Shown: positions 50,190-61,800 of the stretch, one piece after another
How the letters are laid out: every line of letters starts with the position of its first letter
Position numbering within the stretch: position 1 is the stretch's first letter
From: Pseudomonadota bacterium
GTDB lineage: Bacteria > Desulfobacterota > Desulfovibrionia > Desulfovibrionales > Desulfomicrobiaceae
Length of the DNA stretch: 64,000 bases
NCBI GenBank assembly: GCA_018902545.1
Contig: JAHIQM010000011.1
Coordinates: forward strand, 1 to 64,000
Direction: 5' to 3'
Translations under genes and position numbers: made by a program
The notes under the pieces: generated by a model
Seen by the model: the letters and a program-made list of their open reading frames with translations, nothing else
Told to the model about the DNA's origin: nothing
Databases searched by the model: none

Positions 50190-50471
50190 ATGATTCATGG
50201 CAAGAAGCGGATCTTTCTTTTCATCTTATGTATCCTTAATATTTTTTTGGTTTTCAAGATTTTTGATGATGAGAGCGGGCTGCCTGTCTACAAAGACCTT
50301 AAGCTCAAGATCGAGAGTGTTCAGGAGAAGATCAACGACGTCGAGCTTCATAACAGACAAATCAGTTCCGAGATCCGCATTCTTAAGAAAAATGATCGCT
50401 ACGTGGAGAGACTTATTAAACGTGAACTTTTCTATGTTGCCGACAATGAACTGATGTACATCATGAAATAA
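50190..50471 (+). CDS. FtsB/DivIC-like septum protein
   Basis: Short N-terminal TM and coiled coil; KRELFYVADNELMYIMK. Confidence 0.6.
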   Translation: MIHGKKRIFLFILCILNIFLVFKIFDDESGLPVYKDLKLKIESVQEKINDVELHNRQISSEIRILKKNDRYVERLIKRELFYVADNELMYIMK

Positions 50472-50472
50472 T

Positions 50473-51225
50473 ATGAACGATACACTACATCTTTTCGACG
50501 AATTGCTGGAACACGATTCCGGCTCGAAGATTTTTTTTCCCTTGGCCCGGCTGTATCGCAAGCAGGGTCATACGAACAGGGCCATTGAGATCGTGCAAAA
50601 GGGGATTGAACATCATCCCGATTATCTTGAGGCCCAGCTTTATCTGATTGAACTGCTGAGCGAGGTGGGAGACACGGCGGCAGCGGAAAACAAGGCTTTT
50701 GCGGTGTTTTCCAAGCTTCTCTCCTACGAGAAATTCTGGGTCTGCCTGCGCGCTCATTATGCCAAAACGCACCAGGCTGACCTTGCCCTGGCGTCGTTTC
50801 TTGTCGAGCGCAGCGCGCACGGTGAAGACGTCGATCTGCTCAAGGTTCTCAATTTCGGCATCTCGCATTATGCTGAGCTTATTTCCACCGATTCCCCCTG
50901 TGTTGAACCGGAGCAGGATCTTGACGCCGAAGAAGTTGCCCAGATCTGCATCAACTCCGGCATAAAAACCAAAACCATGGCCAAACTCCTGGCAGCTCAG
51001 GGTGAGTACACACAGGCCATCAAGATATACGACGACCTGCTTGAAGCCGTGGTTGGTGAGGACGAGCGCAAGGAATTGAGTACCCTACGGTCGCAGGCGC
51101 ATCAGGAGTTGGGCAGTCAGCCGGACCCGGAATCGGAAAAGAACAACAAGCTCTACTATGTCTTGAACACGCTGGCCGACCGTCTGGAGCAGAAATTCAC
51201 ACCTGAGACACCAAATTCCGATTGA
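50473..51225 (+). CDS. TPR-repeat protein
   Basis: FFPLARLYRKQGHTNRAIEIVQKGIEHHPDYLEAQLYLIELL. Confidence 0.75.
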   Translation: MNDTLHLFDELLEHDSGSKIFFPLARLYRKQGHTNRAIEIVQKGIEHHPDYLEAQLYLIELLSEVGDTAAAENKAFAVFSKLLSYEKFWVCLRAHYAKTHQADLALASFLVERSAHGEDVDLLKVLNFGISHYAELISTDSPCVEPEQDLDAEEVAQICINSGIKTKTMAKLLAAQGEYTQAIKIYDDLLEAVVGEDERKELSTLRSQAHQELGSQPDPESEKNNKLYYVLNTLADRLEQKFTPETPNSD

Positions 51226-51360
51226 AATCTGCTCGCAGAAATTATCCTTGATTCTTTTTCTGCACGACTATAATTCGAATCCAATTTTCATGAATTTTCA
51301 TATACGTGTGTTATTTTTCGGTTCTTTCTTATTCAATTCCAATCGATCCAGAGAGACTCT

Positions 51361-52053
51361 ATGAAATTATTGATTCCAATCCTCGCATTAGTGTTGCTCG
51401 CAGCATGCCGGCCAGTGAGAACTACGCAGGACTACTACAACGAGTACGTAAATCCTGTAGCAAGCATCGATTATGAAGACAGTGTTTCTGCGAATGTCCC
51501 TGCTGAATTTTTGGATGACTACTACACGATTGACAGCAAAATTGTACGCCTCGCCGATCAGCTTGATCTTCTGGATGCACGCGTTGATTCATCATGGATC
51601 GATTTTCAAAAGTCCGTTCACCCGTGGATCAAATACATAGCCATCCTTGATCAGAATCAGCTTTTTGTCTCTGGTGACGACGCCCTTGGCTTTGATCCGG
51701 AGGTGCGCACCGGGTTGCTCGACTTGAGTTCCGGGAAGAGCAGGTATTTCCTGTTCAAAAATGACAGGGCGTTTTTTATTCACTATACATTTGCTTCCGA
51801 TGAGCAGTACAAGGCGACCGTCGTTGAAGTCGATTTGACTGCTCTTACCGCAGAAATTCCGAACAACCGCACAATCATTGCCATCGATGATCAAATCTGC
51901 GGACCGGTAATTCCCAATCTGTCGGATGCATGCATCCGAGTGCAGAAATCGAAGAAATATTCCGGCAGCATTAAAATTGACGCCGGTAAATGGTACTGGA
52001 TCAGAAGCATGGGCTCTGACAACCTCGTATATCTCCATCTGAATCAAGAGTAA
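51361..52053 (+). CDS. Hypothetical lipoprotein
   Basis: [16 protein letters not shown] lipobox. Confidence 0.6.
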   Translation: MKLLIPILALVLLAACRPVRTTQDYYNEYVNPVASIDYEDSVSANVPAEFLDDYYTIDSKIVRLADQLDLLDARVDSSWIDFQKSVHPWIKYIAILDQNQLFVSGDDALGFDPEVRTGLLDLSSGKSRYFLFKNDRAFFIHYTFASDEQYKATVVEVDLTALTAEIPNNRTIIAIDDQICGPVIPNLSDACIRVQKSKKYSGSIKIDAGKWYWIRSMGSDNLVYLHLNQE

Positions 52054-52058
52054 TATTT

Positions 52059-53075
52059 ATGCGCCAAGTAACAGTTGTAGAGCATCTGCTTCTTCGTCAG
52101 AAAGAGCGGCCCATGGCTTCCGGTCGCTTCACCAGACTGCTGACCGAACTCATCCTGTCCGCCAAAATCATTGACCGCGAGGTTTCCAAGGCCGGACTCC
52201 TCGATGTGCTCGGGGCCACTGGCGAAGTTAACATCCAGGGTGAGGTCGTGCAGAAACTCGACGACTTTGCCAACCAGGTAATCATCCGCAGGATGGAACG
52301 GGCCGGTGTGCTTTGCGCCATGGTTTCGGAGGAGAACGCCGACTTCATCGAAATTCCCCGCCAGTTTCCAGTTGGGGACTACATTCTGATCTTCGACCCC
52401 CTCGACGGTTCGGCCAACATCGACGCCAATGTGAGCATCGGCACCATTTTCAGCATCTATCGCCGCACCTCCTTCGAACAGCAGGCCGTCAGCGTTGGCG
52501 ATCTGCTCCAGAAAGGCTCCATGCAGGTTGCCGCAGGCTATATCATTTACGGGTCCTCGACCATGATGGTCTACACCGCCGGCAACGGCGTGCACGGCTT
52601 CACCCTGGATCCAAGCGTCGGCGAGTTTCTTCTCTCGCATCCGGACATAAAAATTCCGGAGCGCGGCCGGATCTATTCCGTCAACGAAGGGTATTCCTCC
52701 TACTGGGACGAGCCGACGCGTAACATCGTCAACTATTTCAAAGCAAGCGACAACGCCACGGGCCGTCCGTACAGCACGCGGTACATAGGTTCCCTGGTTT
52801 CCGATTTTCATCGCAACCTGATTTACGGCGGCATCTTCATGTATCCGGCCGACTCGCGGGATGCACGCAAGCCGTCCGGAAAGCTACGCCTGATGTGCGA
52901 GGCCGCGCCCATGGCCATGATCGCTGAACAGGCGGGGGGCCTTGCCACGGACGGTACCCAGCGGATTATGGACATCGAGCCGCAGGAACTGCATCAGCGA
53001 GTGCCCTTGTTCATCGGGTCCAAGAACGATGTGGAAGTTGTTCTCAAGTTCTACGCCGATGCGGCCAAAAGCTAG
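52059..53075 (+). CDS. fbp: Fructose-1,6-bisphosphatase class I
   Basis: [42 protein letters not shown]. Confidence 0.95.
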   Translation: MRQVTVVEHLLLRQKERPMASGRFTRLLTELILSAKIIDREVSKAGLLDVLGATGEVNIQGEVVQKLDDFANQVIIRRMERAGVLCAMVSEENADFIEIPRQFPVGDYILIFDPLDGSANIDANVSIGTIFSIYRRTSFEQQAVSVGDLLQKGSMQVAAGYIIYGSSTMMVYTAGNGVHGFTLDPSVGEFLLSHPDIKIPERGRIYSVNEGYSSYWDEPTRNIVNYFKASDNATGRPYSTRYIGSLVSDFHRNLIYGGIFMYPADSRDARKPSGKLRLMCEAAPMAMIAEQAGGLATDGTQRIMDIEPQELHQRVPLFIGSKNDVEVVLKFYADAAKS

Positions 53076-53117
53076 GACCGCCGTTTTGTCTTCGGCATTC
53101 TTCAAAGACGTGTGCAG

Positions 53118-54188
53118 ATGATTTGTCTTGGCATCGAAACGTCGTGTGATGAAACCTCCGTCGCCCTTTGGCAGGATGGGCGTTTTCTCAGCGATCTCGT
53201 ACACTCGCAGATTCCCATGCATTCGGTTTTCGGAGGCGTTGTGCCCGAGCTCGCGTCGCGTGAACACCTGCGCCTGCTGGACAGCCTTGTTTGCTCCGCG
53301 CTGGAAGCTGCGGGCCGCCCTTCAGGGCAAGGCATTGATCTTGTCGCGGTGACGCGCGGTCCGGGTCTGCTCGGCGCGCTACTGGTGGGTATCGCCTATG
53401 CCAAGTCGTTCTCTCTGGCGCTCAAAGCTCCTGTCATCGGTGTCAATCACCTGCACGCGCATCTGCTGGCCTGCGACTTCACCGCGCCCATCGAGTATCC
53501 GGCCTTGGGCGTTCTGGTTTCCGGCGGACACACGCACCTCTACGATATGCCTCGACCCTGCGAATTCAGACTGCTTGGCAGAACGCTGGACGACGCGGCA
53601 GGCGAAGCCTTCGACAAGATTGCGAAACTCCTGAATCTGCCTTACCCGGGGGGAAAATACATTGATATTTTGGCCAGACACGGCACTGCCGATCCCAGAC
53701 TTTTTTCCAAGCCGTATCTGCACAACGACAACTGTGATTTCAGCTTCAGTGGCCTGAAGACGGCGGTGGCCTTGTACGTGCAAAAGAAATCTTTCGCTGC
53801 CATCGATTACACCGATTTCAACGTCGATACCATTGCCCAGGAAATTAAAGACCTCTGTGCCACGGTGAATGACACCATTGTCGAGACGCTGCTCGAAAAG
53901 ACCAGGCGGGCCTTGCGACTCTGCCCCGGAGTTAAAACATTGTGCCTTGCGGGGGGGGTGGCGGCCAACAGCCATTTACGCCGAAAATTCTCTGCGTTCG
54001 CCGAGGACCAGGGCCTCAAATTTTTAGCTCCCGCTCAAAACTATTGTGGTGATAATGCGGCTATGATAGCGTACGCAGGAGTTACGTGGGCACAGAAAGG
54101 CCTTATGAGTCCGATGGATTTCGAAGCCGTGCCCAGGGGAAGAAATGTTCCCGATGATTTTATTGTCAACCCTCTCTTCAAGGAGTGA
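53118..54188 (+). CDS. tsaD: tRNA N6-adenosine threonylcarbamoyltransferase
   Basis: GIETSCDETSVAL; VNHLHAHLLA; start ATG 53118 or GTG 53112. Confidence 0.93.
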   Translation: MICLGIETSCDETSVALWQDGRFLSDLVHSQIPMHSVFGGVVPELASREHLRLLDSLVCSALEAAGRPSGQGIDLVAVTRGPGLLGALLVGIAYAKSFSLALKAPVIGVNHLHAHLLACDFTAPIEYPALGVLVSGGHTHLYDMPRPCEFRLLGRTLDDAAGEAFDKIAKLLNLPYPGGKYIDILARHGTADPRLFSKPYLHNDNCDFSFSGLKTAVALYVQKKSFAAIDYTDFNVDTIAQEIKDLCATVNDTIVETLLEKTRRALRLCPGVKTLCLAGGVAANSHLRRKFSAFAEDQGLKFLAPAQNYCGDNAAMIAYAGVTWAQKGLMSPMDFEAVPRGRNVPDDFIVNPLFKE

Positions 54189-54191
54189 ATA

Positions 54192-54509
54192 ATGGCTGCT
54201 CAAGTGAACGATGCCGGATTTGAAGCAGAAGTTTTGAAGGACGACCTTCCTGTATTGGTGGATTTTTGGGCACCGTGGTGCGGACCGTGCAGGGCTATTG
54301 CTCCCGTTATCGAAGAACTGGCCCTGGAATTCGAGGGCAAAGTCAAGATCTTGAAGATGAATGTCGATGAGAATCCCGGCACGCCAAGCAAATTCGGTAT
54401 TCGCGCCATCCCCACCCTGATTCTGTTCAAGAATGGCGAGGTTGTGGAGCAGGTCACCGGAGCGGTCTCCAAGGCCAGTCTCAAGCAGATGCTCAGCGAC
54501 AAGGTCTGA
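54192..54509 (+). CDS. trxA: Thioredoxin
   Basis: [22 protein letters not shown]. Confidence 0.95.
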   Translation: MAAQVNDAGFEAEVLKDDLPVLVDFWAPWCGPCRAIAPVIEELALEFEGKVKILKMNVDENPGTPSKFGIRAIPTLILFKNGEVVEQVTGAVSKASLKQMLSDKV

Positions 54510-54667
54510 TCGTCGTTTATCCTTGAGCGACTGACGAGGGTGGCTGCAAACCCGTGGCGGTCACCCCTTTTTATTTTTGAGAATCTGGAGCAACCCTCCG
54601 GATGAAGCGCCCGGATTCGGGGTCACTCGGCCCATCACTTCCATTTGCCGCGAGCCAGGTAATTGTA

Positions 54668-55381
54668 ATGCGCAAATATTTGATTCTTTTTTCTTTTGTC
54701 CTGCTTTTGAACGGATGCGGGGCCATTGATTACTACTTCTTGACTCCGCCTGAAGACACCGCGCAGGAGCTTTTCGAAAATGCGCGAGGGTTCATGCAGG
54801 ACAAGGATTACCCTGACGCCATTGACTCCCTGACCAAGCTCAACGACAGGTATCCGTTCAGTCCGTATGCAACCGAGGCGCGACTCATGCTTGGCGATGC
54901 CTACGCCCTCGACAGGCAGTATCTCGAAGCTGTGGATGCATACGAGGAATTTTTGAACATGCATCCCCGTCATGAGTCCATTGACTACGTTTTGTTCCAG
55001 ATCGGGGTCAACAAGTTCGATTCGCACCGTTCCATCGACTTGCCGCAAACGCAGCTGGCCGAGGCGGTTGAATCTTTCAGGAGACTTGTCAGCGGGTATC
55101 CGCAGAGTGTGTATCGCGAGCAGTCTCTTGAATACATCGTCAAGTGCAGAACACTCATGGCCGAACACGAGATGTTCGTGGCCGATTTCTATTTCAAGTC
55201 CCAATCATACCGGGCCGCATGGACTCGCTATACGTATATCGTCGATAACTTCCCGGAGCTCGACGAAATCGTGAAGCTTGCCGAGTCCAAAGCCAAGGTG
55301 GCCTATTTCTATGCCCAGGAAGCCGACAACGACAGCAAGCGGCATCCGAGCAAATTAAAGCAGTATTTCGACTGGCTCTGA
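54668..55381 (+). CDS. bamD: Outer membrane assembly lipoprotein BamD
   Basis: Lipobox LLLNGC; LTKLNDRYPFSPYATEARLMLGDAYA. Confidence 0.88.
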   Translation: MRKYLILFSFVLLLNGCGAIDYYFLTPPEDTAQELFENARGFMQDKDYPDAIDSLTKLNDRYPFSPYATEARLMLGDAYALDRQYLEAVDAYEEFLNMHPRHESIDYVLFQIGVNKFDSHRSIDLPQTQLAEAVESFRRLVSGYPQSVYREQSLEYIVKCRTLMAEHEMFVADFYFKSQSYRAAWTRYTYIVDNFPELDEIVKLAESKAKVAYFYAQEADNDSKRHPSKLKQYFDWL

Positions 55382-55405
55382 GCCGGTTCGGTTTTTCGCT
55401 TTGAT

Positions 55406-55433
55406 CGGGGTGCCTTTTGGCACCCCTTTTTTT
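55406..55433 (+). terminator. Rho-independent terminator
   Basis: ggggtgcc-tttt-ggcacccc then T7. Confidence 0.85.
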
Positions 55434-55620
55434 GTCCTTTTCAGCGCTCCCCCAGCGACCTGCGTTTTGCGCCAGTACCTTGGCGGAAAGAATCCGGGTG
55501 CGGCGTATCCATTCTGTCACGTTCCCGTCATCATTTCTCGACATTTTCCGCGCAAAAGGCGTCTACGGCGCTGTAGAACAACTTCGCCTGTCATCCACAA
55601 ATCTCTGACGCAAGGTGCTG

Positions 55621-57672
55621 ATGCTCATGGGAAATACTCTCGGATTTCAGACCAAACTCTCCGTTGTCACTATCGCCATCGTCCTGGTGACGGTTCTGTG
55701 TCTCACGGTTTCGCAGTTCTATATGGCCAACAAGGACGCCCTGCGCCAGGGAAGGGATGGGCTGAGCAGTATTTCAGCCACGCTGGCCGAGTCCGTGGCC
55801 TTGCAGCACTCGCTGATGCTGAACAAGATCCGCATTGACCGGGACATCATGAAAACCCAGTTCGAGCTGAGCGGATTTCCCGTGCCCGAAGTGCTCATGG
55901 AATTGGACATGGAGATTTTTGATCAGGACGGCGGCGAAGCGGAGGTGCGCGTCATCTCGGCTATCAAGCACGGTGTCGCCTACTTGCACGAAGGCAATTC
56001 GGTCATGCGCAAGGTTGCCGAGCTGACCGGCGGCGTGGCCTCGGTGCTTCAGGTTTACGAGGACAGGCTCGTGCGCATATCGACCTCGCTGGAAACGCCG
56101 CAGCCGGCCTGGGGCAAAGGTTCATATATCGGGCCTGATTCGCCGGTGCTGGCCGCCGTGCTGTCCGGACAGACTTGGGAGGGGATGCAGTGGCTGGGGG
56201 GCGCGTGGCGCATGACGGCCTATGTTCCGTTCACGGAGCTCAACGACGGCAGGATCATCGGGGCACTGGAAATTGCCCATCCGCTGATCAGCGATGCATT
56301 TTCGGATTTCGTACGCAATGTGCGCATCGGCGACCACGGCGGAACTCTGGCTTTCGATGCCCAGGGCAGACAGATCGTCGATCTGCCTGAAGTCCGCGAA
56401 GAAGCGGACACCATTGTTCAGGCCGGCAATGGCGTCAGGCACAGGACTCTTCTGACCCCAGACGGCAGGCATCTGGAGGTGTCCCTGCACACCTTTGAAC
56501 CGTGGAACATGACTTTTGCCACCTGGGTCGCCACCGAGGACCTCATGGCCGGGGTCAGGGAAAGGCTGGTCAGAAATTCGCTCCTGAGCACGATCCTTCC
56601 GCTGGCCTTGTCGGTGATCCTCATCGGTGTGGCCGGGCGCGTTCTCATGGCCCCAGTGCGCCGTATGGCCGGATTGGCCGACGAGGTGGCCGCAGGGAAC
56701 TACACCGCGACCATCGTTTACCCGGCCCGTGACGAAATCGGACATTTGGCCGAATCCCTGAACTCCATGGTTGCCGGTAGCAGGGAAGTGCTCTCGGAAA
56801 TCGCCCTGGCGACCAAATCCCTGTCCGGGGCATCTTCAGAGCTTGGCACCATTTCGCACGCCTTGTCCGACAACTCCGCCGGGACAGCCCGCAGGGCCGA
56901 GGCCGTGCATGAGTCGGCCAGGTCGGTGAGCGGGAACATGCATTCCGTGTCGGCGGCAATGGAGCAGACCACGCTCAGCGTCGGCAGTGTGGCCGCATCC
57001 GCGTCGGAACTGGCAGCGACCATCGAGGGCGTGGCTCAGAGTGCGGGCCTCGCCAAACGAACAACCTCGGACGCCGTGATCAAGGCCGGGGAGACCACGC
57101 GCCACATGGAGCAGCTAAGCCGGGCCGCCAAGGAGATAAGTTCCGTGACCGCAGTCATTTCGGCCATCTCCTCCCAGACCAACCTTCTGGCCTTGAATGC
57201 GACCATCGAAGCCGCCAGGGCGGGAACCGCCGGCCGGGGCTTCGCCGTGGTCGCAGGAGAGATCAAGGAATTGTCCCAGCAGACCTCCGCCGCCACGGAA
57301 AACATCCGCCGCATGGTCCTCGCCATCCAGAACGTGACCGACGTCACCGCCAGGGAGATTGCCGAGACCATCAACGTCATCGAGGAGGTGAATGACATCG
57401 TCATCTCCATCTCTGAAGCCATGGAAGAACAGACCGTCATGACCCGGGATATTTCGGAGAACGTGAGACAGGCCGCGCAGGGCATCTGTGAGATCAACAC
57501 CAACGTCACCTCGGGCACCGTCATGACCCGCGAGATCAGCGACGAGATCGAGGGCGTGCTGAACGCTTCCACGGTCATGCAAAAGGAGAGCAAGGTGGTG
57601 CTGGACCGAGCGCAGGGGCTGGCCGAGCTGTCCTCGCGCCTGCAGGACCTCGTCGGCCGTTTTCGCTTCTAG
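55621..57672 (+). CDS. Methyl-accepting chemotaxis protein
   Basis: Periplasmic sensor, HAMP, TNLLALNATIEAARAGTAGRGFAVVAGEIKELSQQ. Confidence 0.92.
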   Translation: MLMGNTLGFQTKLSVVTIAIVLVTVLCLTVSQFYMANKDALRQGRDGLSSISATLAESVALQHSLMLNKIRIDRDIMKTQFELSGFPVPEVLMELDMEIFDQDGGEAEVRVISAIKHGVAYLHEGNSVMRKVAELTGGVASVLQVYEDRLVRISTSLETPQPAWGKGSYIGPDSPVLAAVLSGQTWEGMQWLGGAWRMTAYVPFTELNDGRIIGALEIAHPLISDAFSDFVRNVRIGDHGGTLAFDAQGRQIVDLPEVREEADTIVQAGNGVRHRTLLTPDGRHLEVSLHTFEPWNMTFATWVATEDLMAGVRERLVRNSLLSTILPLALSVILIGVAGRVLMAPVRRMAGLADEVAAGNYTATIVYPARDEIGHLAESLNSMVAGSREVLSEIALATKSLSGASSELGTISHALSDNSAGTARRAEAVHESARSVSGNMHSVSAAMEQTTLSVGSVAASASELAATIEGVAQSAGLAKRTTSDAVIKAGETTRHMEQLSRAAKEISSVTAVISAISSQTNLLALNATIEAARAGTAGRGFAVVAGEIKELSQQTSAATENIRRMVLAIQNVTDVTAREIAETINVIEEVNDIVISISEAMEEQTVMTRDISENVRQAAQGICEINTNVTSGTVMTREISDEIEGVLNASTVMQKESKVVLDRAQGLAELSSRLQDLVGRFRF

Positions 57673-58811
57673 TCCGCAGGTTCCAGACGCAGAAGCTGGC
57701 CCGGATCGTGGTCCGTCAGCAGCCAGAGGTTCCCGTTGGGACCGACCCGTACGTCGCGGATGCGCAGCCTGAGGCTCTCCAGCAGTAGCTCTTCCTCGAC
57801 AACCACGTCTCCGGACAGTTTCAGGCGGGCCAGATGGCGGTGGGCGAGGGCGCCGACAAAGAGATCTCCTTTCCAGCGCGGAAAAGCATCGCCGATGTAG
57901 AAGGCCATGCCCGAGGGGGCGATGGACGGAGTCCAAGAGTGCAGCGGGTCATCCATGCCCGGCATGTGTTTGAGTCCGTCGCCGATGGTGAAGCCTGTGT
58001 AATCGATGCCCAGGGTCACCACGGGCCAGCCATAGTTGGCACCGGGGCGGATGATGTTGATTTCGTCGCCGCCACGGGGGCCGTGTTCGTGAGTCCAGAC
58101 TTCCCCGTTTTGCGGATGCACGGCCATGCCCTGGGAGTTGCGGTGTCCGTAGCTGAAGATTTCGCTCCACGCGCCTGACTCGCCCACAAAGGGGTTGTCT
58201 TCGGGGATGCGGCCGTCATCATGGATGCGGATGATTTTTCCGGCGTGGTCATCAAGCTTCTGGGCGCGCCCCATTTCCCCCCGGTCGCCTACGCTGATGT
58301 ACAGGAATCCCTGACCGTCAAACGCCAGCCTGGATCCAAAATGCACCCGGCCTGAAGAAGCGGGTTCGGCCTTGAAAAGCACTTCCACGTCCTTGAGCGC
58401 GTCGCCTTCAAACCTGCCACGGGCCACATGCGTGGTCACCCCGGAGCCGAAGTTGGCGGCGTAGCTGAAGTACAGGAGCCGATTGGCTGCAAAGTCCGGA
58501 TGCGGCAAGAGATCGAGCAGTCCGCCCTGGCCCAGGGCCCTGATCTGGGGCAGCCCCTGCACGGAGCCTGGCAGCAGAACCCCGTCGCGGATTATGCGCA
58601 GTCGCCCCGGCCGTTCGCTGACCAGGATGTCGCCGCCGGGAAGAAAGGCGAGGGCCCACGGATTTTCCAGCCCGTTGGCCACGACGGTCAGGCGCATCGT
58701 GTGCTCTTTGGATGCGAATTCTCGGGCCGATGCGGGCGCGGCCGCAAGGATCAGCATCAGGGCGGCGGCATGAATGAGCAGGGTGCGAAAAATGATGGTG
58801 GACGTGTACAT
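57669..58811 (-). CDS. PQQ-dependent sugar dehydrogenase (aldose sugar dehydrogenase-like)
   Basis: GLENPWALAFLPGGDILVSERPGRLRII; NSQGMAVHPQNGEVWTHEHGPRGGDEIN. Confidence 0.88.
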   Translation of the reverse strand: MYTSTIIFRTLLIHAAALMLILAAAPASAREFASKEHTMRLTVVANGLENPWALAFLPGGDILVSERPGRLRIIRDGVLLPGSVQGLPQIRALGQGGLLDLLPHPDFAANRLLYFSYAANFGSGVTTHVARGRFEGDALKDVEVLFKAEPASSGRVHFGSRLAFDGQGFLYISVGDRGEMGRAQKLDDHAGKIIRIHDDGRIPEDNPFVGESGAWSEIFSYGHRNSQGMAVHPQNGEVWTHEHGPRGGDEINIIRPGANYGWPVVTLGIDYTGFTIGDGLKHMPGMDDPLHSWTPSIAPSGMAFYIGDAFPRWKGDLFVGALAHRHLARLKLSGDVVVEEELLLESLRLRIRDVRVGPNGNLWLLTDHDPGQLLRLEPAD

Positions 58812-58891
58812 ATTGCCTCCTGTCACGGGTCTGTATGTCGCCCTCAGCCTTCACCGGCAAGGATTCCGGGCGAGGAGTTGTCAAAAAAGGA

Positions 58892-61800
58892 CTAATGCCC
58901 CGGCCATTCAGCGCCACCCAGAAAGTCATAACCGACTTTTCTTTGCAGCGATTCGATCTGAAGAAAAGCCTGTTTGAGCATGGCTTCATCCATATTTCCG
59001 AGTTCGTTCAGCACAATGCTGTTATCGAGTGGTCGGTCTTCCTGGATGGCATTCAATTGCGCCTGAAAGCGCAGCCGCATCATAAAATCATACGAGGCAG
59101 ACACTGCGTCACAAGCGGCAGGCTGCAATACTTTTTTCCAGACCAAAGCCTCTATGCGTTCCATGGAATGGGTATACGGGAGTTTGTGTTTGAGTGCATA
59201 CAGCCTGCCGAAACTGATGAGGGGCATCAGCGTTTCCTTCATGTTCAGACGCCCGGCATCCTGCGCAGAACCGCTGCTTTTGATGATTCTGCCCAAAAGC
59301 CTGAATGGCGGCTTGAAGAGCAGTACGTTCTGCGCCAGATGAGGAAAAAAGCTGGGGCGACCCTGCAACTCCTTGTATATGTGTATGCGGAGCTTATCGG
59401 CCAACTCGGCGTCGCCGTATACGGCCCTGAAATCAAGACAGATGCTGAAATCCAGGATTTCCTTGGGTTCGGCTTTCGTGATCCAGGCCGTGAATTTTTC
59501 TTTCCATTTCGGTAAGGAATGGCACCATTCAGGGTTGTTGGCCATGACCAGACCATCGCACAGGGCATAGCCGGCCTGGTCCAGCCAGTGGCAGACCCGC
59601 TGGCCCATGGAGAGAAAATACTCTTTGAGCAGTTCCGCGGAGGCATCACTCTGCTCGTAGATGATGGCGTTGTCCTGATCGGTCAGCAGGGTCTGTTCCT
59701 GACGCCCCTGGCTGCCCATGGCGATAAATGCAAAAGCCGTTGGCGGCGGGCCGATTTCCTCCACGGCAAATTCGATGAATCGGATCGTCGCCGCGTCGCA
59801 CACGGCGGTGGTCATATAGGCCACGGTACGCGGACGGGCTCCGGCTTCGATCAGTGCCCGGACCAGGGCTGTAGTACGATGGCAACATTGCAGCACCTGT
59901 TCCACGGAAGTCGCCCGGGCGATTTCACGGGGCAATACTTCCGGGCCGTAACGGTGAAATTGCAGTAAATTCTTTGCTCGAACCACACTTTTGATCTGTC
60001 CTCCGCCATCGTGCACCACCAGGTGCTGGACCTTTTTTTCCTCCATGAGCATCAGGGCTTCATAGATCATGGCATGTTCGGAGATGGTCACAAGGGGCTG
60101 GCTCATAAAGGTTCTGACAGGGACCTGCATATCCGCCTCCGGCTTTCCGGCCAGCCTTTTGCGGAAATCACGGTCGGTCAGAAACCCGGCCCCTTCTCCC
60201 GCATCGTTTTTGACCACAATGGACGTTGTGTCGCGTTCTACCATAAGGGATGCGGCCTCATGGACAGGCGTGTCCAGATGGCAGGATACGGGCTCGCTTC
60301 CCAGTTGCCCGACGGGCTCCTGGAGAAAGAGCAGGGATACCCGCAGTTTTTCGATCAGCGTCTCCCGTTCGCGTTCCCGCCGCACACGGTCAGTGACATC
60401 GGAAATGACGCAATTGACGGTGGCCGGTTCGCCAAGTTGTTCGGGAGCAAGGACCGCCGACAACGAAAAGGTGCGCATGATCCCGTCGTTTCCGAGTTTT
60501 TGGATCATCCGTTCCAAAGGCGTTTCGGTCCGCCGCAGATCTTTGTTGAACAGGTTGAACTCTTCGCCATCATCAAACAGATCCTCGAGAGCAAACCGGT
60601 CGTCCTTGGTCGGGGATATGCTCTGGAGCAGCTGCAGGGCAGGGGCGTTCATGGCCATGATCACTCCCCGTCGCTCGGCCTTGGCCAAAAAAATGCCAAT
60701 GGCAGCAGCCTGTGCCGCCTGGCCAAGCTTGATGATGGACCCGGCTTCCAGCACCGAGGGGTGAATGTCCTTGAGCAGGACGATGAGACCGGGCAGTCCG
60801 GCCAGGATCATGGGGTTCAGGGTGACAAGGCACTCCCGTTTCTCTCCGTCTGCCCGTTCAAGCATGGCTTCAAAACTTTTCGACCCGGCGGCGCCGGTCT
60901 GCAGGCTTTCAATATGCGCCCAAACCTGCGCGTTGAATGGCTCGTGAGGAATGAGATCCGCCAGTTCCAGCAATTCGAGCCTGTCGGCGGTGTAGCCCGT
61001 CAGGTTCAGGGCGGTGGGGTTGCCGTAACGGCACCGTCCGCCGAGGACCAGAAGGGATCCTTCGGTAGTAGCCTCAATGAGCGTGCGGTAACGCTGTTCG
61101 GCCTGCTGCAGGTTGGTCTGCATGTCCCGGCGTTTTCTCTCCATGGACAAGACCTGCCGGACATTTGAGAGCAGCACGGCGAAGACCAGCGCGACAATAC
61201 CCACCAGAAGATACACTATGTTCTGTTCGATCCGCTTTATTTCCAGCTCGACATCATCGATGTACATGCCGGTGCCGATCACCCAGCTCCAAGGCTTGAA
61301 ACCACGGACATAGGACTCTTTGGCAGCCATTCTCTCCGGGTCGTCCTTCCACTGCCAGACATACTCGACGAAACCCTCGTCCTGCTGGCGAACGATCTGT
61401 GCAAACTGGACAAAAATTCTGACCCCGCGCGGATCGGTGAAGTCGGACACGTCTTTGCCGTCCAAATCCGGCCTGTAGGGATGCATGAGCATCTGCGGTT
61501 GCAGATCCTGAATCCAGAAATAATCTTTACCGTCTTTCCCGTAGCGCAGGGACTGGATATTTTCCTTGGCCTTTTGCTGGGCTTGTTCGCGGCTGAGCAG
61601 TCCTGCCCGTTCTTCCCGCTCTGCCGTTGCGAGCAGGCTGAGCGCGGTGTTGGTCAATTCCCGGATCATGTCCCGTTTGCGGTCCACCAGTGTCAGTTCG
61701 ATGGTCGGGAGCAGCATGCCCCATATCGACACGATGAACAGCACAATGGCCAGCAAGGAGGGCAGAATGATCCGGGGAGGAAACGACGACCAGCGCCGCT

